NCBI GenBank assembly: GCA_036557285.1
Contig: DATBHW010000044.1
Location: 62,001-126,000, forward strand
DNA length: 64,000 nt
Origin: Ktedonobacterales bacterium
GTDB lineage: Bacteria > Chloroflexota > Ktedonobacteria > Ktedonobacterales > DATBGS01
Direction: 5' to 3'
The notes below the pieces were generated by a model. The model saw only the letters and a list, made by a program, of their open reading frames with translations, ran no database searches and had not been told where the DNA came from. The position numbers and the translations under genes are program-made. Of this stretch, positions 34,876-43,788 are shown piece after piece. The first letter of the stretch is position 1, and each line of letters opens with the position of its first letter.

Positions 34876-36123
34876 TCACTCAATGCCACCGTAGTTGGGA
34901 AAACTGGCGATGTGTTGGTACAGCGTAATCAGACGCCCACTCTCAACCTCCCAGTGTAGATCTGTTTCACTCGCCCGCAGCGCATTGGTGCGCATCTCCT
35001 CCAGAGCTTGAGAATCCGCCAGCAAATCATTGATCGCCTTTCCAATTGCTTCTGGTTCCAACGAGGACACCATGCGCCCGACTTCATAGCGTTGAACAAT
35101 ATCCACAATGGCTTCCAGCGGCGACGTGAGGACAGGCAATCCCACCATCAAATACTCAAAGAGCTTATTCGGCAGGCACAATTGAATACTGACCGAATAG
35201 CTCGGTAAAAAAAGGGTAAGACCGATGTCAGCCGAGGCGGCCCACTCCAGCAGTTCTTCATAAGGCACAGCAGGTACGATTTTTACCTGATCGCCCACAC
35301 CCGTTTCAATGATCAATCTTTCTAATTGAGCTTGTATCGGCCCCTTGCCCATCAAGACGATGACATTGCCGGGAGCCAGGAAACGCGCTGCATAGATCAG
35401 CCTATCAAGCGAGCGATTATTCTGGAGACCACCGTGATAGAGGGCGATACGGCTCTCCGCGTCCAGCTTGAGCAGGCGACGCAGCCGATCACTCGTAACC
35501 GGGGGCTGGTATACAGGGAGATTGCGAACTACTGTAGCGGTTGGTCCGCCATAACGTCGTTGTAGTTCAGCCACAATAGGAGGTGAGACGGTAAGCACAC
35601 CGTCACACCGGGGCATCATGCCTCGCAACAGAGCGGCAGTCAGCCAACGGAGAACAGGGCGCCTGGTAATTGAAGGGTCTGTCACTGGTAGTTCGTGGGC
35701 ATCGTAGACCAGATGTTTGCGCCGGAGAACGGCAGCCAGATAGCAAGCGGGCAAGGCGGTAATATCGTGTGCGTGATATACGTCTGCCGGTGTACGCAGA
35801 ACCGTGAATAGACTCCCCAGCATCTGGCTGGCCTTTGGCAGGAGCCAGAGCTTGAACGGCCCCAGGTGAGGCCAGGTAGGCGTGCGGGCATGTTTTATCC
35901 GAACACCCTGAGCCGTTTCCTCGCGTGGCCGCGCGCGGTCATTTTCAGTATCCACAACCGTGACGGCCAGGCCCGCCTCGACCAGCGAGATAGCCTCGCG
36001 CATCACACGAACATCAGTATCCCCCTTTCCTAAGAGGTGCATACAGACCCTCTTACCAGCAAGCCGACTTTCAGGTTGCGTGTGTGCTGTCGGCGTAGTA
36101 ACAGATGCAGGTTGCCCAATCAT
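34876..36123 (-). CDS. GT4 family glycosyltransferase, tandem copy A
   Basis: The 415-residue GT-B glycosyltransferase has VCMHLLGKGDTDVRVMREAISL near the N-terminus, DVYHAHDITALPACYLAA, LVYDAHELPVTD, and C-terminal PYEELLEWAASADIGLTLF and LPNKLFEYLMVGLPVLTS, with the nucleotide-sugar glutamates. The start at ATG 36123 follows AGAGGAT; an open frame reaches 36279 but overlaps the next gene's end. It is a tandem paralogue of the gene at 36218-37456, alike over nearly the full length, suggesting recent duplication with new acceptor or donor choice. Confidence 0.87.
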   Translation of the reverse strand: MIGQPASVTTPTAHTQPESRLAGKRVCMHLLGKGDTDVRVMREAISLVEAGLAVTVVDTENDRARPREETAQGVRIKHARTPTWPHLGPFKLWLLPKASQMLGSLFTVLRTPADVYHAHDITALPACYLAAVLRRKHLVYDAHELPVTDPSITRRPVLRWLTAALLRGMMPRCDGVLTVSPPIVAELQRRYGGPTATVVRNLPVYQPPVTSDRLRRLLKLDAESRIALYHGGLQNNRSLDRLIYAARFLAPGNVIVLMGKGPIQAQLERLIIETGVGDQVKIVPAVPYEELLEWAASADIGLTLFLPSYSVSIQLCLPNKLFEYLMVGLPVLTSPLEAIVDIVQRYEVGRMVSSLEPEAIGKAINDLLADSQALEEMRTNALRASETDLHWEVESGRLITLYQHIASFPNYGGIE

Positions 36124-36217
36124 CACAATATCCTCTTTGTTATATGAAAGTTCATAGTATGGACATGAGGAAGGATTCGATATACATTGATCATGCGCAG
36201 GCCCAGAGGCTGGCCCA

Positions 36218-37456
36218 TCAGCCCTTATCGAAACTACCAAGCACCTGCTGATAGAGTTGCAGCAGGCGCTGGCTTTCAACGTCCCAGCGCAGATCCTTTT
36301 GAGCCGCCGCCAGCGCGTTCTTCCTCATGCGCGCCAGCGCCGCGCTATCGGCCAAGAGCCTGTTGATCGCCTCGCCAATCTCCGCTGGCTCCAGCGAAGG
36401 AGCCACGACTCCTACGTCATACGTCTTCAGCACATCGGCGACGGCATCCAGCGATGAGGCCAGGACAGGGAGGCCAGCCATCAAATACTCAAAAAGCTTA
36501 TTGGGCAGGCACATTCGAATACTGAACGAATAGCCTGGGTCAAACAGGGTGAGGCCTATATCGGCTGAGGCCGTCCATTCCAGCAGTTCCTCATAGGGAA
36601 CCGGCGGAAGAACCTTCACTCGGTCAGCAACCCCCTCCTGAGCAATCAGCGCCTCAAGATCAATATCCATAACATTGCGTCCCATCATCACGATCACAAC
36701 GCCAGGGTCAAGGAACTTGGCGGCATAGACTAGTCGATCAAGCCCTCGATTTGGCTGAAGGTTGCCCTGATAGAGCGCGATCTGCGTTTGAGGGCTGAGG
36801 CCCAGTTGGCGGCGGAGCCGGTCACTGGAAATAGGAGATTGGTAGTTTGGCATATTACGAATCAGTACCGGCGTTGGTCCACCATAGCGGCGCTGCAACT
36901 CCTGCGCGATGGGGGGGGAGACTGTAATAACCGCTATGCAGCGCGGAATCATCCACCTGAATGCGCGGGTTGCCAGGGCATGAAGCCGCCGCCACCGAGT
37001 CACCCCCTGTTCCACTAATGGCAACTCATGCGCGTCAAAGATGAGTGGCTTCCGGCGCAGCCAGGCGGCAATACAGCAGGCGGGGAGCGCCTTCGTGTCC
37101 TGGGCGTGATATACATCGGCAGAGGTACGCAGAAGGGCAAACGTCCCCCGGCAGAACAGCTGGAATGCCTTGACGAGAAACCAGAGCTTGAAGCGGCGGG
37201 TAGGAACGAACCAACTGGGCATTCTCACATGTTTCAGCCGGATACCCTGGAAGTCTTCTTCACGAGGGTAGGTGCGCTGGGCCTCCACATCTACAATCGA
37301 AACAGCCATCCCTGTTTTCACCAAAGCATCGGCCTCGCGCAGCACGCGGGCATCGATACGCACTCTCCCCAGAACGTGCATGCAGACACGCGCCGGGGCC
37401 GCGCTTTGCACCTGATCTGTTGGTGATTGAGGAGTAGAAGAAAGCGTTTGCGCCAT
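36218..37456 (-). CDS. GT4 family glycosyltransferase, tandem copy B
   Basis: The 412-residue GT-B protein matches copy A block for block: VCMHVLGRVRIDARVLREA, DVYHAQDTKALPACCIAA, LIFDAHELPLVE, PVPYEELLEWTASADIGLTLF and LPNKLFEYLMAGLPVLAS. The start at 37456 has GGAGAG 9 nt upstream and lies directly after the flippase stop (1 nt between). It probably adds a sugar to the repeat unit at the cytosolic membrane face. Confidence 0.87.
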   Translation of the reverse strand: MAQTLSSTPQSPTDQVQSAAPARVCMHVLGRVRIDARVLREADALVKTGMAVSIVDVEAQRTYPREEDFQGIRLKHVRMPSWFVPTRRFKLWFLVKAFQLFCRGTFALLRTSADVYHAQDTKALPACCIAAWLRRKPLIFDAHELPLVEQGVTRWRRLHALATRAFRWMIPRCIAVITVSPPIAQELQRRYGGPTPVLIRNMPNYQSPISSDRLRRQLGLSPQTQIALYQGNLQPNRGLDRLVYAAKFLDPGVVIVMMGRNVMDIDLEALIAQEGVADRVKVLPPVPYEELLEWTASADIGLTLFDPGYSFSIRMCLPNKLFEYLMAGLPVLASSLDAVADVLKTYDVGVVAPSLEPAEIGEAINRLLADSAALARMRKNALAAAQKDLRWDVESQRLLQLYQQVLGSFDKG

Positions 37457-37457
37457 G

Positions 37458-39341
37458 CTACGAGACTCTCCAATCCGAAGCAATACGAGTAATCAAACGA
37501 GCGCCATGAGCGCGCAGAAGACCTATCCCTCCTGCCAGGAAGAGAAGAAAGACTCCATAGAGAATCAGGCACACAAAGGTCAGAGGCCAACGCCAGAAGA
37601 CGCCCCATTCCAGCGAAAACACGTCAGCGCCTATATAGAGCGCGACGCCCATCAGAAGGGCGAGCAAAAAGCGCTTCATTTCATACGGAACAGGATAGAT
37701 ACGTTGATTCGCCAGGTACCCCACCAGGGCCAGCACGATATAAGCAATCAAGGTGGAGGCTGCCGCGCCCGCCGCGCCATAGCGCGGAATCAGTAGCAGA
37801 TTTAGAGCAAAATTCACAAAGGCCGCCCCCGCTGTGAAGGCGGCGTGCATCCACGTTTTGCGCTGGACACTGACTCCGGTCATAAAGACGCTGTACAGCC
37901 CATAAAAGACGAGGGACTCGGCTACAACGGGAATAATGGGCGCCGCCGAGTGGTAGTTTTTCAGAAACAACCAGTCCAACAGGAGGGTGCCACCGATTGA
38001 GACGGCAAAAGCTACAAACAGCAGCACCGTGCTGAACCAGCGAAAGATCATCCGAAAGACCTGTGGGGCATCTTTGCGCTTGGCTACAGCATACATTGTG
38101 GCAGGCCAGGCCAGGGAAAAGGGGGCAATGACCAGCGTAGCCAATACTGACCCCAGGCTATAGGCGACCGTATAGCTGGCCGTTTGCGCCAGCGAACCGA
38201 ACAGGCTCAGCAGATAACGGTCGGAGACTTGCAGCACCCAGTAAGAGACAGCACTAAAAACCAGTGGCGTCCCAAATGTGAGCAGGCTCCAGGCAATATC
38301 TTTGCGCACACGCAATCTCGAACGCCAGAGGATAACCGGCACAGTACAAAGCGCCACACTGGCATAGCCGCTCCCCGTGGCAAGCAGCGAACCCTCCACT
38401 CCCCAACCTAGCAGCCCTACCAGCAGCAGATTAGCGCCCAGCACGATCAGCACATTGCTTATCGAGAGCAAGGAATAGAACAGAGGGCGGTTTTCCGCGC
38501 GCAGCCAGGCAAAGCCAGGGACGGTGAGATTCTGCACCACCACAATCCAGGCAGTTGTGGTAATGAGGCCGCCGAGCGACGAGCGGCCATCAAGCAGCAC
38601 CCCGGCCAGGGCAGGCGCGAGAAGCGAAGCGACAATTGCCACTGGTATGGAGACGAGAGGCAAGAGCACAATGATCGTCGCAAGCACCGAGCGCCGGTCA
38701 CGCGGCTCAGTGTACTCATAACTATACACGCGAAAGAATGCCGAGCCAAGACCAAGCTGGGTAATGCCTGTCGTTAAACTGAGCACTGTCGTCAGGACGG
38801 CAAGCATACCATAAGAATCTTGCGAGAGACGATGTGTCAGGAACGGCGCCAGCACCAACGATACCAGGGGAGAAGCTAACGAGGCGAGCGCATAAATCCC
38901 AGAACTCTTCACCATCGTGCGCGCTGTCTCGACATAGCTGGCGGCAGGCGCGCTGCTGACCCTAGGTTCAGTGAGCGCCTCGATACTAGACGATTTAGTC
39001 TCTGGGGATACCAGGGTCGCCAGCCTACCATCGGATGAATAATCAGCCTCCACAGGCTCAGGGAGCAGCGACTTTTGCGTCGGCATCCGGGGGAGGGGTT
39101 GAGTCGGCCAGTTATTTAGCGTGTAGAGTGGCATTGGGGCAGTTGGAAATTTATCAATATTGAGGTCAGGAAGGGAACTCGAAAGATACTGGGCAAATGC
39201 TTCCTCCTCCTCAGGCGAGGATTGGGGATTTGCCTTCTCCTGCTCCTCAGGCAAGAGCGGGCGCTGGGCTTCTCCCTGGACAACCTCATTCGTATTCTGG
39301 CGCATCAGACCGATACGCTGATAGAGCTTACTTAAAGGCAT
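37458..39341 (-). CDS. wzx: Wzx-like polysaccharide flippase with N-terminal extension
   Basis: The 627-residue protein has about 145 polar, Pro-, Glu- and Ser-rich residues before a membrane domain with about 14 helices of the MATE/polysaccharide transporter type, starting SSGIYALASLASPLVSLVLAPFLTHRLSQDSYG. It would flip the lipid-linked repeat unit across the membrane in a Wzx/Wzy pathway. The extension holds repeats such as PTAPMPLYTL and PTQPLPRMPTQ, similar in style to the MurJ tail. It lies next to the GT4 genes and a glucuronyl epimerase-like gene, all on the minus strand. Confidence 0.85.
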   Translation of the reverse strand: MPLSKLYQRIGLMRQNTNEVVQGEAQRPLLPEEQEKANPQSSPEEEEAFAQYLSSSLPDLNIDKFPTAPMPLYTLNNWPTQPLPRMPTQKSLLPEPVEADYSSDGRLATLVSPETKSSSIEALTEPRVSSAPAASYVETARTMVKSSGIYALASLASPLVSLVLAPFLTHRLSQDSYGMLAVLTTVLSLTTGITQLGLGSAFFRVYSYEYTEPRDRRSVLATIIVLLPLVSIPVAIVASLLAPALAGVLLDGRSSLGGLITTTAWIVVVQNLTVPGFAWLRAENRPLFYSLLSISNVLIVLGANLLLVGLLGWGVEGSLLATGSGYASVALCTVPVILWRSRLRVRKDIAWSLLTFGTPLVFSAVSYWVLQVSDRYLLSLFGSLAQTASYTVAYSLGSVLATLVIAPFSLAWPATMYAVAKRKDAPQVFRMIFRWFSTVLLFVAFAVSIGGTLLLDWLFLKNYHSAAPIIPVVAESLVFYGLYSVFMTGVSVQRKTWMHAAFTAGAAFVNFALNLLLIPRYGAAGAAASTLIAYIVLALVGYLANQRIYPVPYEMKRFLLALLMGVALYIGADVFSLEWGVFWRWPLTFVCLILYGVFLLFLAGGIGLLRAHGARLITRIASDWRVS

Positions 39342-39375
39342 GATAAGCTTACCTTAAACTGTACAGCCTGCTATA

Positions 39376-40425
39376 TTACCGACTATCACCTGCTGTCACA
39401 GGCGCTGGCCTGGCTACCTGTGGCGCGGACCCTTTGAGGAAGGTTCGCTGTAACCTGCGACGGTAGCGCCACAGGCGGCTGGCGCCGAAGTGACGGAAAC
39501 GGCTCCAGGAACTCCGCTGATACTGCTCCCAACGCGCCGCCAGGGCCGCGCAATGCGCGCAGCCGGAAAGCTGGGCCAGCACCCGAAGCTGGAGAATATG
39601 CAGAGCATGATAGGAGAGGGCGGCCTGATGCTTATTGAAGAGATCATAGCGCGACCAGTAGCCAGTATCATAGTCATCAATCCAGCTATGGAGTGTGGCA
39701 AGACTGCGCTGGATCAGTTCGTTGATCTGGCTATCGTTCGTGAGCGCCACATAATCATACAGGCCAAAGAGCGCGTAGAGATAGCCATTGAGAATGTGCG
39801 CCGCCGGGTATACGGCCACCTCCTCAAAGAAGACGCCATCCTCCCCCAGAAACACGCTCACCCCACCATCGAGAATATCATGCTCAAAGGGGCGCACACC
39901 ACGTTGGGCAACCCTGAGAAACTGCTCATTGCCGGTGAGCCGGTAGGCGCGTACCAGGACGGAAATGACATTGCCCTGTGTCATGGCGGAAAGCCAGGGT
40001 CCAGGCGCGTGATAGCTGGAGGACGGGAAGGGAATCGGCCAGACGCTCACCTCGCTATCCCGTTGCACTGCATGCTCCACCAGCCAGTTTGCCTGGGTGA
40101 GAAACGCCTGCCGGTGCTGCTCGCCCGCAGTCTCTACATAGGCATTCCAATGCGCCAGGGCATAGTGAGCAATGGTCGTTGGCTGATAGCATGCCGGATG
40201 CTCGCCCTTCTGCGCATTATATGGAACGCCCTTTTCATCGAGTGTTCCGTGCGGCAGCGCCAGCGCAGCAAACATATCTATCGGATAGAGAGGTAGCTCA
40301 GCCGCTTGCTGTGTCGGCTTCGCCAGGCGATAATGAGGCAAGTTGACCTCATTTCGCCATGCCACCCAGTCAGCGATCAGGGGGAGTGAGCGCCACAACG
40401 AGCGGCGCCGGGATGGATTGCTCAT
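39376..40425 (-). CDS. D-glucuronyl C5-epimerase-like protein, free-standing
   Basis: The 349-residue protein matches the C-terminal domain of D-glucuronyl C5-epimerases: LSAMTQGNVISVLVRAYRLTG (146-165), FFEEVAVYPAAHILNGYLYALFGLYDY (199-225) and YDTGYWSRYDL with SYHALHILQL (252-280). Y260 of YDL and Y272 of the YH motif correspond by eye to the conserved tyrosines reported as catalytic in vertebrate epimerases. The family converts D-glucuronate in a polymer to L-iduronate; related bacterial enzymes may act on other uronates. No signal peptide is visible, so it may work in the cytosol or on lipid-linked chains. It follows the fused gene by 3 nt. Confidence 0.85.
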   Translation of the reverse strand: MSNPSRRRSLWRSLPLIADWVAWRNEVNLPHYRLAKPTQQAAELPLYPIDMFAALALPHGTLDEKGVPYNAQKGEHPACYQPTTIAHYALAHWNAYVETAGEQHRQAFLTQANWLVEHAVQRDSEVSVWPIPFPSSSYHAPGPWLSAMTQGNVISVLVRAYRLTGNEQFLRVAQRGVRPFEHDILDGGVSVFLGEDGVFFEEVAVYPAAHILNGYLYALFGLYDYVALTNDSQINELIQRSLATLHSWIDDYDTGYWSRYDLFNKHQAALSYHALHILQLRVLAQLSGCAHCAALAARWEQYQRSSWSRFRHFGASRLWRYRRRLQRTFLKGSAPQVARPAPVTAGDSR

Positions 40426-40428
40426 GCT

Positions 40429-42648
40429 TTATCTAACCTCCTCAACGATCAGTTCATCTTTGCGCTGTCTCCAATGGACATCATTCACCGCCAAAGGCCA
40501 TCCAGTGGCCCGCAGCAGGCAGCGTCTGAGTGCCTCAGCGCGATGGTGCGCTTCGATATACGCTCTCGCTCGTGCCCCCATCTCCCGCGTTGTCGGCAGA
40601 TCACGCAGAGCTTCTGTTAGAGCCGCGCTCACCGCCTCGGCATCGCCAACAGGAATCGCCATGCCACGCCCGTCCGTAAGGAGCGCCGCCTTGGAAGGGG
40701 GAACCATCGAAGCAATCACCATCAGCCCCGCAGCCATTGCCTCAAGCACAGCCACTGAATTGATGTCGCGGATGGCCGTAAAAAGGAAAAGATCGCTGAT
40801 GCTCAAGAGCAGCGCCACATCATCTCTGGTCGTCTCGCCCAACAGCAGGCACGTGGATTCCAGTTGATAACGGCGAATATCCTCCTCAATCCGCGCGCGC
40901 AATGGTCCATCTCCGGCAATAACTACGCGCACCCTGGAACCAAGAGTGGTAGGAAGCCTGCTGAGCGCACTGCTGATCCCTTGCAACGCAACATCAATAC
41001 CCTTTTCAGGCGCCAGCCGATTCACCATAGCGATCACGATGCCATCAGCAGGAAGCTGCAACTGCTTCCGTCGCCTGGCTCTCTCCAGCCCATCACAGGG
41101 AGCATAACGCTCCGTATCAATCAGAAAAGGAAAGCGGCTGATCCGGTCTGCGGAGACGCCGAACCCCTGACGGTAAGCTGTCTCAACGGCATCCCCAGCA
41201 GGTAAAAAGAAATCTGTAGCACTGGTGGCGACACGAGTCAAGAGGCGGAGTGACGGCCAGTAGCAGGCAAACCGCAAACGCGAAAGCATCCTGGACCGCC
41301 AGGGCGCCGCCTCAGACCTTTTCAGCCGTTCAGCGCGAAAGATGGGGCTAGAGGGCAAGGTGATATTGCCATGATCCATGCACACGACTCGCACGCCCGC
41401 CAGCCTGGCGGCCAGAGCCGCATAGGCGCCGGTAAAGACCCCATCTTGGGCCAGAATCACATGATAGCGTTGGCCGTGACGAAGCAAGGAAAGCAGCCGC
41501 CGCCAGCCAGCAAAGACATAGAACCAGACGTTAGGAAATTGCCAGTAGGCGGTATAGGCATTGCCAAACGAGCGGATCGTCATGCCTTCGTGGTCCTGCC
41601 CGATACGCCAGGCCAGGTACTCAATCTCCCACACACCAGCCATCGCCTGCGCCACCCCGGCCAGGACACTGCGCATGCCGCCAGCTACTGGGAAAGCCGT
41701 GATGGGTACACAGACCTTTCGCGTACTTTGCTGCCCCGCGCCTTCAGCGCCAGGGAAGAAGCGGCGCTGAAGCCAGAACCAGAATGTTTGTCGCACGCGG
41801 CTCGCTTTGCGGGCGAAGAAATAGTGGAAGCGAGAGTGCAGAGCATGTTGGTATCCTGCCCAGCGCGCCGCCAGCGCTGCCCAGGCATCATCGCCCGAAG
41901 CGCGCGCCAGCGCCTTGAGTAATGCAATGTGCAGCGCGTGCGTGGCCGGGTCAGCCAGCCGTCTTGAGGCTAAATCCGCGCGCGACCAGTAGCCAGTATC
42001 AAACGCGGGCGTCAGGGCGGAAAGCGCAGCAAGACAGCGATGAACAAGCTCAGCAACTCGCGTGTCATCAGCCACTGCCAGATAATCATATAAGCCTAGA
42101 AGCGCAATCACGCACACACTGAGATGATGCGCAGCCGGATAAGCGGCTACCTCCTCAAAAAAGATGCCTTCACCTCCAACCGGCGCGCTCACCCCACCAT
42201 CAAAAATATCCAGATCAAAGGCGCGAACGGCGCGCTGAGCCACGCGCCAAAAAGCTTCATCACCCGTCAGCCGGTAAGCACGCACCAGCACAGAGAGCGC
42301 CAGACCCTGTGTGGAGGCGGAAAGTAGTGGCACAGGTTCAGGAAGCGTGGACAACCGCATCAAAACAGGCCAGCCAGACACAGCCTCGGCAAAAGGTGTT
42401 GCACGCTCCAGAAACCACGCGGCCTGGGCCAGAAAAGCCATCCGATGCTGCTCTTCACCTGTGACAAGATAGTCGTTCCAGCAAATAAGCGCCTCCTGGG
42501 CAGCGATGGTCGGCTGATGACCATTCGGCAATTGATACTCTGACGCATCAGGGGCCGTTTCCTGCTCCTTGAACATCCCACGCGACAACGCCAACAGAGG
42601 CGAGAGGTCAAGAGGGTAGGGTGAGAGTCCTTCAGGTTGCCCGCTCAT
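40429..42648 (-). CDS. Glucuronyl C5-epimerase-like domain fused to GT4 glycosyltransferase
   Basis: The 739-residue protein has two parts. Residues 1 to about 275 are an epimerase-like domain: STQGLALSVLVRAYRLTGD, FFEEVAAYPAAHHLSVCVIALLGLYDY, FDTGYWSRADL, PATHALHIALL. The positions of the two catalytic tyrosines of the neighbour hold Ala224 and Thr236, and the YDTG tyrosine is Phe216, so activity is unlikely. Residues about 312-739 are a GT4 domain with MDHGN, VNRLAPEKGIDVALQG, IAGDGPLRARIEED and LFLFTAIRDINSVAVLEAMAAGLMVIAS. The module may bind the uronate chain for the transferase. Start at 42648 has AGGTG upstream; the gene leads the minus-strand block. Confidence 0.87.
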   Translation of the reverse strand: MSGQPEGLSPYPLDLSPLLALSRGMFKEQETAPDASEYQLPNGHQPTIAAQEALICWNDYLVTGEEQHRMAFLAQAAWFLERATPFAEAVSGWPVLMRLSTLPEPVPLLSASTQGLALSVLVRAYRLTGDEAFWRVAQRAVRAFDLDIFDGGVSAPVGGEGIFFEEVAAYPAAHHLSVCVIALLGLYDYLAVADDTRVAELVHRCLAALSALTPAFDTGYWSRADLASRRLADPATHALHIALLKALARASGDDAWAALAARWAGYQHALHSRFHYFFARKASRVRQTFWFWLQRRFFPGAEGAGQQSTRKVCVPITAFPVAGGMRSVLAGVAQAMAGVWEIEYLAWRIGQDHEGMTIRSFGNAYTAYWQFPNVWFYVFAGWRRLLSLLRHGQRYHVILAQDGVFTGAYAALAARLAGVRVVCMDHGNITLPSSPIFRAERLKRSEAAPWRSRMLSRLRFACYWPSLRLLTRVATSATDFFLPAGDAVETAYRQGFGVSADRISRFPFLIDTERYAPCDGLERARRRKQLQLPADGIVIAMVNRLAPEKGIDVALQGISSALSRLPTTLGSRVRVVIAGDGPLRARIEEDIRRYQLESTCLLLGETTRDDVALLLSISDLFLFTAIRDINSVAVLEAMAAGLMVIASMVPPSKAALLTDGRGMAIPVGDAEAVSAALTEALRDLPTTREMGARARAYIEAHHRAEALRRCLLRATGWPLAVNDVHWRQRKDELIVEEVR

Positions 42649-43176
42649 ACTGGAACACCTCTGTGTAGCATCGTAATCTTACCTGCTTCTCGATCTGCGC
42701 CTGGGCGTTCTTTTCTCGCTTCTCTCCAGGGAGGCTCCTGATGAGAATCTGGCGTTATCTGTCCTGGTGAATGTGCTGAAGGCAGAATCATCAAAGATTA
42801 GGATCATCAAAGGTATTTTTATAAGAACACCAAAAGTAGGAACATCAGGCGCATACTCAACACCTGAACAATACACGCACTATACGCCCTTACCGATCTC
42901 AATACAAGAGGCGCTTCTGGTCGTGCCGCCCGCATCCAGCCCTTATTAGATAACGAAAGAACGGGTTGGAGGAATACGCCTGAGTCAGTGTTAGCCAATT
43001 TTTCCTAGCATAAAACCGGCCATCGCGCGCCTTTCACCTCTACAGCAGAGATGAACGATCACCCCCAACCATCCTTCCCTTGACAGCGATGCGAGAATCA
43101 ATGTGCCAGGGAATAGGTGAGCTTTCACTCACTCACCCATTCTTTCCCTTCGCCTACTCACAACAGTGGAGAAAGT
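42649..43176. other. Divergent intergenic region between the two halves of the polysaccharide locus
   Basis: This 528-nt gap separates the minus-strand block (from 42648) and the plus-strand sugar pathway (from 43177). It should contain both promoters. A TTGACA lies at 43080-43085 without a clear -10. Two direct copies of ATCATCAAAG (42787-42796 and 42803-42812, period 16 nt) could be a regulator site. The composition is lower in GC than the flanks and no coding frame is supported. Confidence 0.45.
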
Positions 43177-43776
43177 GTGAACACGATCTTTATTCATCCA
43201 ACCGCCGATGTCGCCGCCGATGCGCACGTTGGCGAGGGAACGCGCATCTGGAACCAGGCACAAATCCGAGAGGGCGCGCAGATTGGCGCTGAATGTAATA
43301 TTGGCAAGAACGCCTATATAGACTTCGGTGTTCAGATCGGCAACCGCGTCAAGATTCAGAACAACGTCTCTGTGTATCATGGAGTGACGGTAGAAGATGG
43401 GGTTTTTATCGGGCCACACGTCTGCTTCTGCAACGATATGCTCCCACGAGCTATTACCCCATCAGGCGCGCTGAAGGGCCAGGATGATTGGGAAGTGGGG
43501 CGAGTGCTGGTACGCACTGGCGCGTCTATCGGGGCTGGCTCCATTATCCTACCCAATGTCACCATCGGTTCTTTCGCGCTCATTGGCGCTGGCTCTGTCG
43601 TGACCCGTTCGGTACCCGATCAGGCGCTGATGTTTGGCAATCCAGCGCGCCTGCAAGGGTATGTCTGCCGCTGCGCGCGCAAGCTGGAAAACCTCACGCA
43701 AACCCCTTCAGGGTTGACAGGCATCTGTCCGTCCTGCCAGATCAGCTACACGCTGGCAGCAGGAGAACATCGCTAG
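43177..43776 (+). CDS. wbpD: N-acetyltransferase, WbpD-like (left-handed beta-helix)
   Basis: The 199-residue protein begins at GTG 43177 with GGAGAAAGT upstream. It consists of hexapeptide repeats (VGEGTRIWNQAQIREGAQIG, CNIGKNAYIDFGVQIGNRVKIQNNVSVYHGVTVEDGVFIG) and a C-terminal part with GNPARLQGYVCRC and CPSC cysteine pairs. It matches WbpD/WlbB-type enzymes that N-acetylate the 3-amino group of UDP-2-acetamido-3-amino-glucuronate. It heads the five-gene pathway with 12 nt to the aminotransferase. Confidence 0.88.
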   Translation: MNTIFIHPTADVAADAHVGEGTRIWNQAQIREGAQIGAECNIGKNAYIDFGVQIGNRVKIQNNVSVYHGVTVEDGVFIGPHVCFCNDMLPRAITPSGALKGQDDWEVGRVLVRTGASIGAGSIILPNVTIGSFALIGAGSVVTRSVPDQALMFGNPARLQGYVCRCARKLENLTQTPSGLTGICPSCQISYTLAAGEHR

Positions 43777-43788
43777 ATAGGAGAAGAA

